Shown here: positions 49,002 to 61,415 of the stretch, in pieces
How the letters are laid out: each line of letters opens with the position of its first letter
Numbering within the stretch: the stretch's first letter is position 1
DNA from: Leptoclinus maculatus
Lineage: Eukaryota > Chordata > Actinopteri > Perciformes > Stichaeidae
Direction of reading: 5' to 3'
Length of the DNA stretch: 64,000 bases
Assembly (NCBI GenBank): GCA_032191485.1
Contig: JAVDOI010000010.1
Span: forward strand, 1,061,001-1,125,000
The notes under the pieces: model-generated
Seen by the model: only the letters and a program-made list of their open reading frames with translations
Databases searched by the model: none
What the model was told of the DNA's origin: nothing
Made by a program: the position numbers and the translations under genes

Positions 49002-49626
49002 GTTGAATCTGAGAAACAGAGACAAAAAGAAGTACAGTAAAGTACACCAGGAAATACTGGGGTTTTGATTGAGACGGTTGAGATGTTTTGTAACATATAC
49101 GGCACATATACATTACAATTAATCATTGTGTACTTCACTCATGAGTGAGATTCATTTCTGATAACTTACCAAACGCAGCAGCAAGCGTTACTCTGTAATA
49201 AGTGAGTTTAATGAGTTGGCTTTATAATGTAGACAAGTAGCTTGGAATTAACGATATATTTTGAAATCCTGTAAGATTTGAACCTTCCTTTTCTACGATT
49301 ACGGCATTCAAAGTACCGCAAGTTGACTGCTGTACTCCGAAACTACAGCACAGCTCCAACAATACAGAGGTGATTACTTTAAGCTTTGGTCACTTACAGT
49401 CACGAAGTTGTTTCCTCCACTTTCGGTCGTACCTGGAAAATTCCGTGTCTTCGTGCCCGTAATAACTGTGGCAAGCTACTTTCGTTATCAAAACTCCGTA
49501 GTTTTATATCCGTACAAAGCTTGTATCTGAATTTAAAACAGGCTATTCAATTATGCGTTTCCAACGGTCAGGTTTTATGCACCATGTGCAAGCAATTCAC
49601 CGAGTATGTAGGCTAGAATACGATGT
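48425..49626. repeat. CARD cassette, block 3 of 4
   Basis: Left flank L1 (catalytic half) and right flank R2 (same 'gatgtagctaca' edge as block 2, then about 180 shared bases ending 'ccattggccacaggg'). The kB-like decamer is at 49435-49444. Confidence 0.92.
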
Positions 49627-49885
49627 AGCTACACATGAAGGCTGGTGACTGTGAAGCTTGCTTACCGCTTCGCTTTGGAAAAGGAGGACTTGAGCTGGCG
49701 ACGAGTAACGACTAGTAGAAAGTATTTGATTGGGTCTCATCGCTGCCCTTGTGTCTGAGGAGGGAACACAGTTCCGCTAGTGGTGTTTGCCTACCATTGG
49801 CCACAGGGTGCAACAATGAGCCAATGAAACCATCACACTCAGAACCATCTATAAATACAAAACTTTACGTGAAGATTAGCAGCTT

Positions 49886-49957
49886 TCCCTGGTGGTCTAG
49901 TGGTTAGGATTCGGCGCTCTCACCGCCGCGGCCCGGGTTCGATTCCCGGTCAGGGAA
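49886..49957 (+). tRNA. tRNA-Glu (anticodon CTC)
   Basis: A 72-nt cloverleaf. The 5' acceptor strand TCCCTGG pairs with the 3' TCAGGGA. The A box is intact (TGGTCTAGTGG), the anticodon loop is CGCTCTCACCG and the B box reads GGTTCGATTCC. The sequence looks identical or nearly so to the vertebrate nuclear tRNA-Glu(CTC). A TTTT Pol III terminator follows at 49963-49966. It sits about 80 bp beyond the right edge of the segmental duplication. Confidence 0.96.
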
Positions 49958-49966
49958 CGACGTTTT

Positions 49967-51123
49967 GTCTCGTTGTGCTAGCCATAAGCGTAAACAAGAA
50001 ATTAAATGATATTGATAATTAAAAATAATAGTTGGTCACCTTTTATGGAAAGTATCACTGGAATTGTTTTTCATTTTGTTGTAATTCATGTTTTCAGTTG
50101 TTATCGGGTTGCAACTTAATGCTGGTAGTGGTCATGCGTCAAGATCTAATGTTACATTTATATTTACAAGATTAAATATATTAATTATTTAAACATTTCC
50201 AATTCCAAACATTTCCAATTTTACTTAAAAAGTCAATGATTCTGCAGACAAAAAATGAAGTTAACTAATTTATTTAAATACTTATTGATTCTGTAACGTT
50301 TTGAAAAAAGTTACTGATTTGGTAATATTTTCAAAAGTATCCAATGTTAGTAGCCAATGTAATAAATACAAACAGAGTCTTTGTACTTCGTTTTTGGTGT
50401 ATATTTACAAGACACATATACTTCTGGTCTATTTATGAGACCAGAAGTATATGGTGTTTGAAATCTTTTGCGGTGTATGAATGACACAATATAATAAAGA
50501 AACAGGAAGAAACCCATTGTTTCCTGAAGCGCTGTACATTTCGTGACGTCATGCTTCATCTTTCCCCAGAAATGCGTTACTGTCTTCAGTCACTTGAGCA
50601 CTGACAGGCAGCGACAGAGTGGAAGGACAGTAGCAGGTAACAGCTTCTTAGTAATGCTTTTCACAATAATGGTACTGTAATTTATACTGTTAGAGGATTT
50701 TGTGTTAGATTGTATTCAAAAGAAAGCGTATACCTAATCATGGGTTTGACCACTCCTCATTTCTGAGAGTAGTATAGCTGAGCGTGTAAACAAAACAAAG
50801 CACAGATGCACTTTTTTTCCTTCTCTTTTTTTCCTGTGGAAAATGTAGAAGATTTCGTAGGCAGTGGAAATGTGTATGTTGTTAAGACCCACAATTGAAA
50901 TGAACCACGAGGAGAATCAAGATTCATACGCAGAAAGCTGTTTGTATTTGATTATTTCCCATTGAGAGGTCTTACGAGATGTCGGTCACTAAATTTAAGC
51001 ATTTAAAAAAAGGGGAAGTATGAACTGCCAGGAAATTACTTGGTTAGAACAGCTTCTCTCTGCTCAGTGGTACGGGGTTATGTCGGTTTATTTGTCTTTG
51101 TGTGTGTGTGTAAAAGCCCTTAG
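49967..51123. other. Region between tRNA-Glu and the cytokine receptor
   Basis: AT-rich DNA with one small hairpin (listed). A probable noncoding first exon of the receptor ends at about 50637 (GTAGCAG|GTAACA), because the coding exon opens with an acceptor (CCCTTAG|GTTGGCT) just before its ATG. No other gene seen. Confidence 0.4.
50416..50452. repeat. Small perfect hairpin
   Basis: 15-bp arms (50416-50430 and 50438-50452; ATATACTTCTGGTCT and its complement) around a 7-nt loop. There is no T-run or gene context that assigns a function. Confidence 0.8.
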
Positions 51124-51130
51124 GTTGGCT

Positions 51131-54100
51131 ATGAAGCTGCTTCCTGTCCATCCAATACTTTGGTCCTGTTTGCTGATTTTGTGGGCCTCAGAAAGTGGTG
51201 CGTACTCCATGGATATTTAAGTTAAAACATGTCCTAAAGATCTTCTTTAGCACACCATGTTTGATTCGACAAACATTTTTGGCTATCTTGCTTTTATCAG
51301 GGTGGTGTTGCAATTTCCGCTTTCCTTGTACTCAGTCTTCGATGAAATCCTCCACCACCCCGATTAAGAGAAAAACACCCCAAAATGTTGGTGAATCAAG
51401 CAAAGTGTACTGCAGGTGTACATGTTTTTAATTTGAAGGCTTTTAATTGAGTTTAACTCTCGATAATATACGTCCTCTTTTAACAGAGTCGGAGTCCAAC
51501 ACTCCAGATGTCTGTCAGGATGAAAAGGATCCGGGCAACGTGAGAATCAAAATGTTCTTTTAACTTCCACACAGGCACAATAAAAGCGTGCTCCATGAAA
51601 ATACAGATGCATGTGTGTTTCATTTCTATATTCTGTTCTTTATGCCTGTGAAACTGTTTCAGATCCATACACAGAGTCCTTCGAGGCAGGTGCATTGTGT
51701 CGAGGAGGCTAAGGTGGACGACAACTTTCGCTGCCTCTATTACCCAACAAATGTACTCAACTGCTCGTGGTCATTCCACACTTTAGAGAAGGATGCTCAG
51801 CTCTTTGTCCAGATCAGGTGTTCACTATTTTCTTAAGTTAAACATTACCTATATGGCATAGCTTTGATGAGCATGTTTGAACGTTAACGTATATTTACAA
51901 AACAGGCATGTTAAAAATGTATGAATTGTTTTGAATGTGTATCTCTTTCTCCGTCTATTCACTCAGTATCTGTGATGGCGATAGAGCGGTTCACTATCCG
52001 TACCTTTCGTCTGAGGAGAGAGTCGGATCAAGGTCTTTGACTCTGGACGAGCGTGAGTGGTCGTACGTAATCCTCCACTTCAACATAACCCTGCGCGGCA
52101 ATTGGACAGTCTACACCTCGGGATACGAGACAGACATGCTAGGTAATACTCCGAGACAAGCACCGTCATTGAGTTGTTTGAGTATCTGCAAATTATCCCA
52201 CGACAGATGGTATTCAATGGCATCCACTGTTTGAGTAATGCATAGGTAGCCCTTTATTTAGAGGAACATTACAAACACCCTCTCCCTTTGAGACGAATAT
52301 GCAACCACAGCTACCAAGTACCACCCCAATACCCAAAACAATCAATGCCACTAAGGATCACAATGAAATACACACTGGTATAAGGGTTTCAAATGACGCA
52401 CCAGCCCTTACTGGCAGTTCAGGAAAACATAAGTAAACACTACAAGGCCAAAATCTATGAAGCAGCACACTTACTGGAGTATAGAGAGCTTAGTAACATA
52501 AATACTAACCCATTAACATACCAAAGCAAGCAGAAATCTGTGTGAAAACCTCCCTTGAAGGGCGAGCCTCCATTTGTTTTTGGTTTGGCAACAAAAAGGG
52601 AGGCCACACACAGATGTATCCATCAGAAAGTTATGTATTTAACTCAAATTAACAAAAAGTGTCAGCACAGTGCATGCATGAATTTGGTGAGCTGAATGTT
52701 CAGGTTTTAGGTTGTGGAGACTCCACAACAGACCCTCCGGCTACTGATTTTGACTAATTATTTGTGGTTGTGTGTGCCACAGAGGTCCAGTCTCCACCCC
52801 AAAATATCTCTGCATCAGTCAGAGATGGAGAACTGTTGGTGATATGGGGTCTGCCCCAAAGTCGAGGAAAATCTAAGCCACCGTGCTTTGAATACCAGCT
52901 GGACATGGGTGACCAGGTATGCCTGTGTGTATGGATATGGATGTTGATTATTCCGTAAACAACTCATGCAGTGACCTTTAGTGTACTGTCTTCTGGTGCA
53001 CATCAACAAGAACAATCTAAACGAGGTGAACATACTGAGTGTTTCTGGCGAATCTTTATCTTTACAGGAAAGACCCAAAAACTTGACCACCGAGCTGTCT
53101 TACACCGAGCCCAATGCAGACCCCACCTCCACCTACAGAGTGAGGATGAGGACGAGGAAGACGCACGCATGCCAAGACCCTTCCCATTGGAGCGACTGGA
53201 GCCACACCGTCAGTGAGTGCTGTTTCTTTAAGTCAAGTCGATTAGTCATTTTTCGGACCTTTTTGTCATCTCCATCCATCAGTTGATTATCAGTCTGAAT
53301 CCACTATCTTATATTTCTCTGTGTGTCGGTCCGTTTTCAGCGGTGGAACCGTCAGTTTACAAACTCAGCACTCTGGTGATCGTCTCGATTTCACTTGGGA
53401 TACCCATGATCCTCCTGGCTGTGCTGCTGCTGCTGCGCCATCAGAGGTACAGGTGTCTTGTCTCTACGTGAACGACTAAGCTGTTGACTGATGTGTCTCA
53501 CACGCATAGATTTATACATGCAACACAGCTCCTCACAGATTTCTCTTCATACCCGCTTGGTTTGCTAAGCTGTTTCTGATGCCACGGACTCCGTCCTCTC
53601 TTTCAAATGTCAGACGAAAAGACAAAAGTGACCCAGATGTCAACAGAATGGGTGAAGTTAAGTGAGAAACCACAGAAAGGAGAAGTAAGAGGGGTGGGGT
53701 AGAGTCTTTTTTGTCTGAAAAGTCAATGCAAAACATCCACCCTAGACTTCGTTAAGGTTTAGAGAGAAACACCCCCGCACTATTGTAAAACAGACAAACA
53801 GGGGAAAAACGCGAGATGAAAGAAAATGCAAAAGACAATAAAGGAAGGATGTGCTTCATTTTTTTCCTTTCTGTGGCGGTTTCACTTTATTTGCTCAACT
53901 CTTTGTTTTAAAACAAAATAAATATGATTTGAAATATTTGTACCCATTTTGTGTGTGTTTTTCAGGGTGTCTCAGGTTCTGTTTCCTCCGATTCCCCGCC
54001 CCCCGCCAAAGTACAAAGGTTTCCTGGAAAAAAGTGACACATTCAATGTGAGTAGACACCCATACTGTAAACACCCGCTGACACCACACACTTCAGCACC

Positions 54101-54242
54101 CAACCACAAACACACGTGTGGACAAATGGTGCCAACATTTTGGTTTTTTGTGTTGTGTTGTCTCCAGCTCTTCCACTCTGCTCCGCCAGCCGAGCCTGTG
54201 GAGGAGATCACAAAGGTGGAGGATATGGTCCAGTCCATTTAG
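51131..54242 (+). CDS. Class I cytokine receptor with short tail (IL-5RA/IL-3RA/CSF2RA/IL-13RA-like)
   Basis: Plasma-membrane cytokine receptor subunit. Nine exons are 51131-51197, 51487-51539, 51663-51817, 51967-52142, 52783-52916, 53068-53212, 53341-53446, 53966-54047 and 54168-54242, giving 330 aa. The signal peptide is MKLLPVHPILWSCLLILWAS. D1 carries the paired Cys pattern with NCSWSF, and D2 ends in WSDWS, the WSXWS signature. One TM segment follows (LVIVSISLGIPMILLAVLLL). The cytoplasmic tail of about 50 residues has a box 1 (VLFPPIPRPPP) that would bind a JAK. The short tail and box-1 wording fit the ligand-specific alpha subunits of the IL-3/IL-5/GM-CSF/IL-13 group, which need a signalling partner. 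I cannot fix the orthologue. I chose the ATG just after the acceptor because it opens the signal peptide. A broken copy of the last exons lies at 42-43 kb. Confidence 0.82.
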
Positions 54243-54428
54243 CAATAAGTGTTATTGCTCTGCGTCGTCATCGTCTTGTGGATTTTTTTGTTTTGTTATT
54301 AATTTAAAAAAGGGGAACACATCCAGTGACAAGTTTTGAAGAAAGACATTCGTTTTGCCTGAACTTGCTGGTTATGAAACGTAGATCTATAGTGCTTCTA
54401 CTGAATGTGTATACCTTTTGGGGTGTGA

Positions 54429-54434
54429 AATAAA
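54429..54434 (+). terminator. Polyadenylation signal of the cytokine receptor
   Basis: AATAAA lies 187 bp after the stop codon. The same 3' UTR occurs in the broken copy, where it ends near 43245. Confidence 0.6.
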
Positions 54435-56130
54435 GTTGAGTGATATACTAAAATATCAAATGCTCATTTAAAGTGAATTATTTCAGTCAACCTTTATTTA
54501 TACAAGGTGGTCCAATGAGAGCCTTTCACTCTCTTTATGGGAGCCTACACAGGACAATAACAGCAAAAAGGAAAAACATTTAACAATTTCACAAAATGCA
54601 AAAGCATGAAGATAACATTGTTACAAGTTTTTTTTTAGAAAAGAGTATCAAACCACCACTAAACAAAATGTGAACACAACAATATGATATTTTGGGAAGA
54701 ACACTTGTTCTCTTTTTGGAGGAGCGTCAGATAAGAGGCTTGATACCACTCTCATATCTAAAGCTAAAGCATCGAGGCGGTCAGCTTAGCTTAGCTCTCT
54801 CCTTAGTACATGGGTGCAGAGATCACCTCGTCCGTTCAGAGAATGAACGAACTGAACCTGGTTCACGGCGTTTCATAAAGTCAACCCGGACCTAATCAGA
54901 GCAAATCAAGTCTGGTTTCAGAGCAGACGGGAGATGTCAAGCACAGATCACATCACTTCACAACGTAATGGATTGACATGCTAAGACAAACCTGACATGA
55001 TTGTGGCAGCAGATACAGGAAATAAAACATGGGGGCAAAAATGAACAGAAACACTGCTGCTGTCAAAGCAAAAGGGAACTTTTGACAGCAGCAGGGAGCT
55101 CAGACTGACTCAGCTTGTTGCAGCTCTCTGACAATAACCACATCATTGTAGGTTCAAGTCAAATGGTACTTCCTATAAGGCCACAGACAGGCTCCAAAGT
55201 TGTTTATTAGTTTCATTGGCATAGTATATGTTGACTGGAATACTTTGCAGATACTTAAGAGTGAAAATATGCAAGTTTGCAATGAAGTTTGTGTCAAAAT
55301 GTGATAAATGTGACATGTACAACAAAGTACTTTATATTCACAGTGTTTAAGAGGAACTGTCAGGGATGAACTTTGGAGAAAACACTGTGTTTCAGTCTGG
55401 TAGATTGACTGTAACACTGGTAAAGCAGGTACACTTAGGTTGGATATCGCAGATGACTGAGAAGAACCGTGCATTGCAACAATGAATGAATGAATTAAGC
55501 CGCACGATGAGATGCCCACCATAGCTTGTATGCCCTGCCTGTCCTGCATCGCTACATTTCCTGTATTGTTCTGGTTCCTCTGTTCTGTATACAGCAGCTT
55601 CGGATAAGATAAGATAAAAATATGTGTCGACAAACCGCACAGATCAAATAGATCACTGAACTCAATATGACTTCCCCAAGCAGATAAAAAAAACTGAAAA
55701 AAAACATGGTGACACATGACCACGACTATGTCAAAATATCTTTTTTATGACACGAAACTTCACAATACCACAGCATCAGATTGTGTTTTTTATACAAAAC
55801 AACTATGTTCCCACACTCATTAGGAAACAACTATTTTTTAATGACTTTCAAGTACTCTTGAGTGCTTGGTGAAATGCGTACTAGAAATGTACACGGTTTG
55901 CATCCACTACAGTGGCCTTTTGTCAAGTAACAATGTCAATGTTTTTTGTTTTTTTACTGATACTAAAGAGACACAAAAAATAAATACAATTGAGAAGATA
56001 TGACGGACAGCGAACAGACCCTTGTTGTTCCACAAAATACTGCTTTCTGCCATCTTGTTAGTCCACCTGATCAATGGGGTCGGTCTGCCAGGCTGAAGAC
56101 ATGACCTCAATAGACCGAGCTGCTGCTGAT
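54435..56130. other. Convergent intergenic DNA and probable SH2D1A-like 3' UTR
   Basis: Holds the presumed 3' UTR of the minus-strand SH2 gene and anonymous sequence. A 189-codon minus-strand ORF at 55154-55723 has no domain pattern and lies in this presumed UTR. I do not call it a gene. Confidence 0.4.
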
Positions 56131-56507
56131 TCACATTTCCATGTAGAAACACTCTGCGGAGGACACCATTGAGGATGTGTTAGGGTTGAACAAGACCGAC
56201 TGAAAAGGAACTCCTTGATGCACCACAAATAGAAAAACACACACACTGACATCACAGTATCTCTGCGTCTTTGTTCCTGGTTTGCATGGACCAGATTTGG
56301 ATGCAGTGTAACAAGTCTGCGTGCCATACCTTGTCCAAAGCTGCTGTATTGTAGCTGTGTTTTGTCCAGCGGTTCCGTGAGGGGAGCTACACCGACATCA
56401 GAGGCTGCACCCCTTCTGTAATTCTCTATCAGTGTTTCCAGAGTCCCAAAACTCTGCGGTCGGACTCCTGGGTCCTGCTGATCACACACAAACCATGACA
56501 AACAGCC

Positions 56508-56558
<51 letters not shown>

Positions 56559-57790
56559 TGTGTGTGAGTGCGGACAAGTGCGATGTTCACCCACCTGAAG
56601 ACACCAGCCGTTCGTGGAGCGTACAAGCCTGTAGGTGTGCACAAACGGCGCTTTCCTGCAAAACACGACAGAGTTCTGAATGATTGTAAAATCTGTGCAC
56701 TCGCATGGTGCAATGTGATGATTAAAGGGTATGTTGAAATGTGAAAGAGGTCATGAATCGGGGGCAGAGGATGACTGATTTCACTTTTGTGTTCGACACA
56801 CTGGAGTGAAGTTACATTATATACTAGTTTGGAACTTCTATACAATTTCCAATCTTTATGTTTTTCAGAAGTTCTTCAGATTATCTTTAAAAATGTTGAA
56901 TATGGATTAGTTCTGTGAATATATTTCAAAGTCTGGCCTGCTCGGATTGTAAGACAAAGAAATAGGAAAGACTTGTTGGAGCATAGAGTTTGTAGAATAC
57001 GTATTGTCCGAGTTATACATGCAGTGGTGGAAGGTAACTAAAGTACATTTTCTCAGTATTTTCATTTTATTCTATTTTACACTTCTGCACCTCTACATTT
57101 CAGAGGGAAATATTACACTATTTACTTCACTCCATTTATCCGACAGCTACAGAAATGGTTACTTTTCACATCAAACACATGATCATTTATAAAATATGCA
57201 TTGTTGTGAAATTACCCAACAGTATATGCAGTTGTTAAAATAACCTTGACAACATTCAGATGCTGCTTTGACATGAATTAGGAATATAATACACATAATA
57301 ACAGTGTTGGAACACTTTAAACAGACCAATTTTGCACGAGAAGTACTTTTACTTTTGGTATTTTAAACACATTTAGCTGCTAATACTAAGCATTATATTT
57401 TGAATGCAGGACTTTTACTATTAACAGTCTTTTTTTCATTGTGATGTTGCTACTTTTACATTAAAGTATTCCTCCACTACTGTCAGTATGTTACTGTGCA
57501 TGCCTTTAGGTTTCTACGTTAGTAAAGTGAACCTATACTGTAGATTTAGATTCAAGTTATTTCTGTTTCATCTGGTTTTATTCTTCATGTTTTGTATTTT
57601 TACCCTCGCTGCTGTACGTTGAGTTTTACTGTAGTAGAGATTTATCAACAGCAACACAAGCTTCCTCTAAAAGTGGAATACAATGCCTTCAAAAGCATTG
57701 AGACAGAAAATAGACTTTGTTTCAGATCAGCAGGGTGTGGCTCATAATACTCCTCATTCTATACAAAGATTGTATAACTATATATTTATA

Positions 57791-57873
<83 letters not shown>

Positions 57874-58315
57874 CAAATACAGCAAAACAAAAGTAAGAGG
57901 TAAAACTATAATACAATCTATTTAAACGCATCTACTTATCCCGCCGTGTTATTGTGCATTTATAGTTGAAAGTTTAGTTTGAAGTACTTCACAGTTTGGA
58001 AAAAAATCTTTCACGAGACATTGTGTAAGAGCCCCGACATGAGCATGTTTCTCATCTTGTCTGCACATGATAATAATGTATCTAAATAAATATTCGCACT
58101 AACAAAAGTGCGACACAACCAAACGGGTATTTTGTCGCTTGTGCTCGCGCTGTCCCGGCTCACCTCACACACAGACAGTAGGCCCCCCGCACGGTCTCGC
58201 TGTCTCTCAACAGGAAGCTGCCGTCATGTCCAAATCTCTCCAGCAGCCTCTCCGTGGCCTCGCTTCCGATTCTCCCGTAGTAAATAGACCGGACCAGCAT
58301 CCCCTCCCTCTCCAT
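56131..58315 (-). CDS. SH2D1A/SAP-like single-SH2 adaptor
   Basis: Small cytosolic adaptor of the SAP/EAT-2 family, which binds tyrosine motifs in SLAM-family receptors of lymphocytes. Exons are 58315-58164, 56655-56595, 56474-56330 and 56153-56131, giving 126 aa (SAP 128, EAT-2 132). The SH2 domain fills almost the whole protein: YYGRIGSEATERLLERFGHD, then the FLLRDSE core with the phosphotyrosine-binding Arg, YCLCVR, a VHTYRLVRSTNGW strand, and FGTLETLIENYR. The last exon adds only seven codons (ECFYMEM). The intron after exon 1 is long (1.5 kb) and holds a (TA)n array. It is closer to SH2D1A than SH2D1B in length and tail, but I do not fix the orthologue. Confidence 0.85.
56511..56570. repeat. 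(GT)n microsatellite in the SH2 gene intron
   Basis: About 60 bp of GT repeats with two GA interruptions near the right end. Confidence 0.95.
57792..57869. repeat. Long (TA)n microsatellite
   Basis: About 78 bp of uninterrupted TA in intron 1 of the SH2D1A-like gene. It would form a cruciform readily. Confidence 0.97.
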
Positions 58316-60029
58316 GTTGTTGTCTCCCCGCGTGTGCTTCAAGGGCGCGTGGCTGCTGCAGATAGTGTGTGAAAGGACGCGAGACAGGAAAAGCTCTTCT
58401 GGTTTTCACACTTTTCTGTCATGCAGATGTAACCTGCAATGACCTGATATAGTGTCAGTTGGACTACAGCAGTATTGTGCTGGTGTATTTCACCACCAGG
58501 ATGTGGTGCATACAAACACTGTTGGGATGGAAAAAACGGTGTGAAAGTGGTTTATGATGAAGTCAGAAGATGATGAGTTTCAGCTGTCAGATATGTGCAT
58601 ACAGCAATGTCCCCCACATAAACCAACAGCCAACCCACCCACACTAACATGCATGCATTCATCTGTGGTTTGCTTTGGCACTGACACCAGAGCTTTTATT
58701 CAAAGACAAAACGTTTGTTTTCTTTTAGAGCAAATACTTATTCAGACTTTACTCCTTTTACAAGATAAAGCTAACAAGAAACCCAGCAGAATACAACATC
58801 ATCTAATAGTTATAAGTAGGTTAAACTGAAACTATTACATTCTGATAATCTCTTTGTAAGAAGTCCAAAGATTTTTGTTGAGACTTTTTTTTTTTTTAAA
58901 GATGATTTTCTCTAGAACACTTTCTGAAAGGAGAGATATAAAATAATCCAGAAGCTGAGTTCTGGGTATGTCAGCAGACTGGCCCGCACATCAGAAAATA
59001 CTATATGCCTCCTATAATATAAGTACACATGGTTTAGAGGCTGAACAAAGTAAGAATAGCACATCACAAGGTAGGAGCACAACTCCAAAACCGCAGTCTG
59101 ACCCGGAGGATCACGCAAACACCAGCCTGCACACAGATGAGGCCTCTGTGGCCGTCCTCGTGGACCATGACCACTGTCTTCCCACTAACGGTGAAGCAGA
59201 GGACCATGAACGGTACCGTACTGATGGGACACTGAATCCCTCCCTCATTTGCATCACCTGAAATCATTCTTTTTTTTAAATACCAGGTTAGAAATATCAC
59301 CTGCAAGCTGCATAGAAATATAACCGTGTTTACAATCTCGGAACCCACCAGTATCGGTCTGACGACCGATATAGGAATGCACAGTCTGTTTACAGAGATT
59401 ACCCTGCTCACCGTTCCATGTGAGTTCATAAGGGCGAAAAAGAAAAGAGTGTAGATTCAACAAGTATAATAAGGCCTTAATACACTGAATATTGATAATT
59501 ACCTCATTCAATCCTCCTTCAAAACATCCCAACTACCCCTGTAGGTCTTTGAATATGGTTTTCATATTGCATTTTGATTTGAATTGTGACTTAAATAACT
59601 CTTGCCCAAATGGAAAGCTAGGCTTTTCCATTTTCATTTTCATATGGTCATAGAACGATCACACACGTATGTGAAAATCAAAATTGCATTTCTCATTTTT
59701 AATCAAATAACACATACATATGTGGGAATTAATGCCATTGTGGATACATTTGAATTTCAAGTTTACATTTTAATAAAGTCCCCTATGGGCTTCCATACTG
59801 AGATGAGCCCAACACTATGATAAGTTAGTTACCTGGATGAGCTTCAACAGAAAAGCTATGCACATGTCAGTTTGACATGCCAACTCATCAATCTTAGTAC
59901 ATTATATTCTATATGTGCCTTTGTTTAAATAAAACAGTGAAGAAGGTGAAGATAATGCATAGATCAATGTGAATGTAGTGGCCATTTGTCGAATAAATCT
60001 AAATAAAACAAACAATAATCAAAGGCCAC
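58316..60029. other. Upstream of the SH2D1A-like gene, no supported gene
   Basis: The promoter of the SH2 gene should lie just above 58315. A minus-strand ORF at 59064-59429 contains PFMVLCFTVSGKTVVMV, but I recognise no family and no splice context. No RNA gene seen. Confidence 0.4.
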
Positions 60030-60297
60030 TGATGCACCGTGGTTTGTAGTTTACGCAGGTAGAAAAGAGTTGAATGTCCATACAGGATTCAGATTTTTCT
60101 TATTTATTTAAGTAAACCAAACAAAAAGAACAAAGAAAGACTCCTGTCTTACGCTGTCTCTCCTGTGCTGGTAAAAAACTATAGGCCCACCCCGGTGCAT
60201 GCTGGTCCTACCTACTCCTATATATAACCACAGATGTCCACAGTGTTACCCAAAGAACACACAATGAACGAACCCAAAACTAAGTATACTTAAACAA
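60030..60297. repeat. Duplicated segment shared with 43253-43565
   Basis: Same orientation as the copy at 43 kb, without the GATA-containing insertion. Together with 62197-64000 it shows that unit A (43.2-45.6 kb) and unit B (60.0-64.0 kb) come from one duplication. Unit B holds about 1.9 kb between the shared pieces and unit A only about 250 bp. Confidence 0.9.
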
Positions 60298-61415
60298 CAA
60301 CAAATAATATAACCTGCTATAGCAGGCTTTTCAAAGGCTTTTGAAACACTCATTTCCCGCTCAAAAACTGTTAGCTTCCCATCCACGCACCTGATTCTCA
60401 TTACCAGCCACTTCCATATATGCACTTTTAGGTTAATGTGCCACCCACTGTTCAATGTCAGAACTGCATGTGTAAACCCACCCCGTGTTTCCCTCCAAAA
60501 CAAAAGAAAACAACAGAACTACATTATGGCTCCAACACTTACTTACTTACAACCTGACCCAGAGACAAGCGGTGAAAAAGTGTATTGATGGGTCAACCAA
60601 TTGAAAACGATTCATCAATTTAAGTTCTTTTACGTCGTGGCTAAAATCTTTTCTTGCCGATTATGGGAAGATGAGCCTCCTCCCTAGTGTAGCTAGCAGT
60701 GGTGACAGTGGTGCTGACTGAAACCCTGAATAGTTTCCTGTGCACACAAATTACTGTCACAACACCCTACGTTTAGTCTATAGGTGTGTAACGTCTCTCA
60801 ACAGCCTGCAATCTGACACAAATATATTCTTTAACTTGTATATATAATACAACTATATATAAAACTGTATAAGCTGTGATATCAAATAGCTTTTGCGGCT
60901 CCAGACACATTTTATTTGGTGGAAAATAGGGCCCAATGGCTCTTTGGATAGTAAAGGTTGCCGACCCCTGGGGTATGGGGCTCCATATCTAAAGCAACCT
61001 GGCACATTGTCGGGTAGAGGTGTAAAAACTCACACATGTAAAATAGTAAAAGGATCACCAATGAACTCTTTCAACAGCGGATAAACCAGATCATTGATCA
61101 CTTTGTACACTAAACTAGCATCCTCATCATTTATCCCTGACTTGTTGTATAAAAAGTAAAGTGTAGAAAAAATCTCAGCAAATGATATACATGCAATTGA
61201 ATAAAAAAAAATTAAAAAAATGAATTTTTCACAAAAGATGAAAGTGTAGGAGGAGAGGAAGGGGAAGTCTTTGACACCTGCAGAAAATGCAGCAAGGACA
61301 CCGTTTCTTTAGAATTAGCCACCTGAGGGAAAAGAAAGTGAAATTAAAAAATGTTATTAAAATGTCATAACATCCATGTTTGGTCATTTTAGCAGGAGGA
61401 CATCCTACCGAGCCT
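60298..61415. other. Unit B-specific DNA downstream of the small CARD gene
   Basis: Not present in unit A. No exon recognised. 61250-61330 may be the 3' UTR of the minus-strand CARD gene. AT-rich with A-runs. Confidence 0.4.

Noticed and set aside
55154..55723. 189-codon open frame on the minus strand
   Set aside because: No signal, domain or family pattern, Cys/His/Ser-rich low-quality composition, and it lies in the presumed 3' UTR of the SH2D1A-like gene.
59064..59429. 121-codon minus-strand ORF
   Set aside because: A stretch looks protein-like, but I could not link it to a family or to convincing splice partners.
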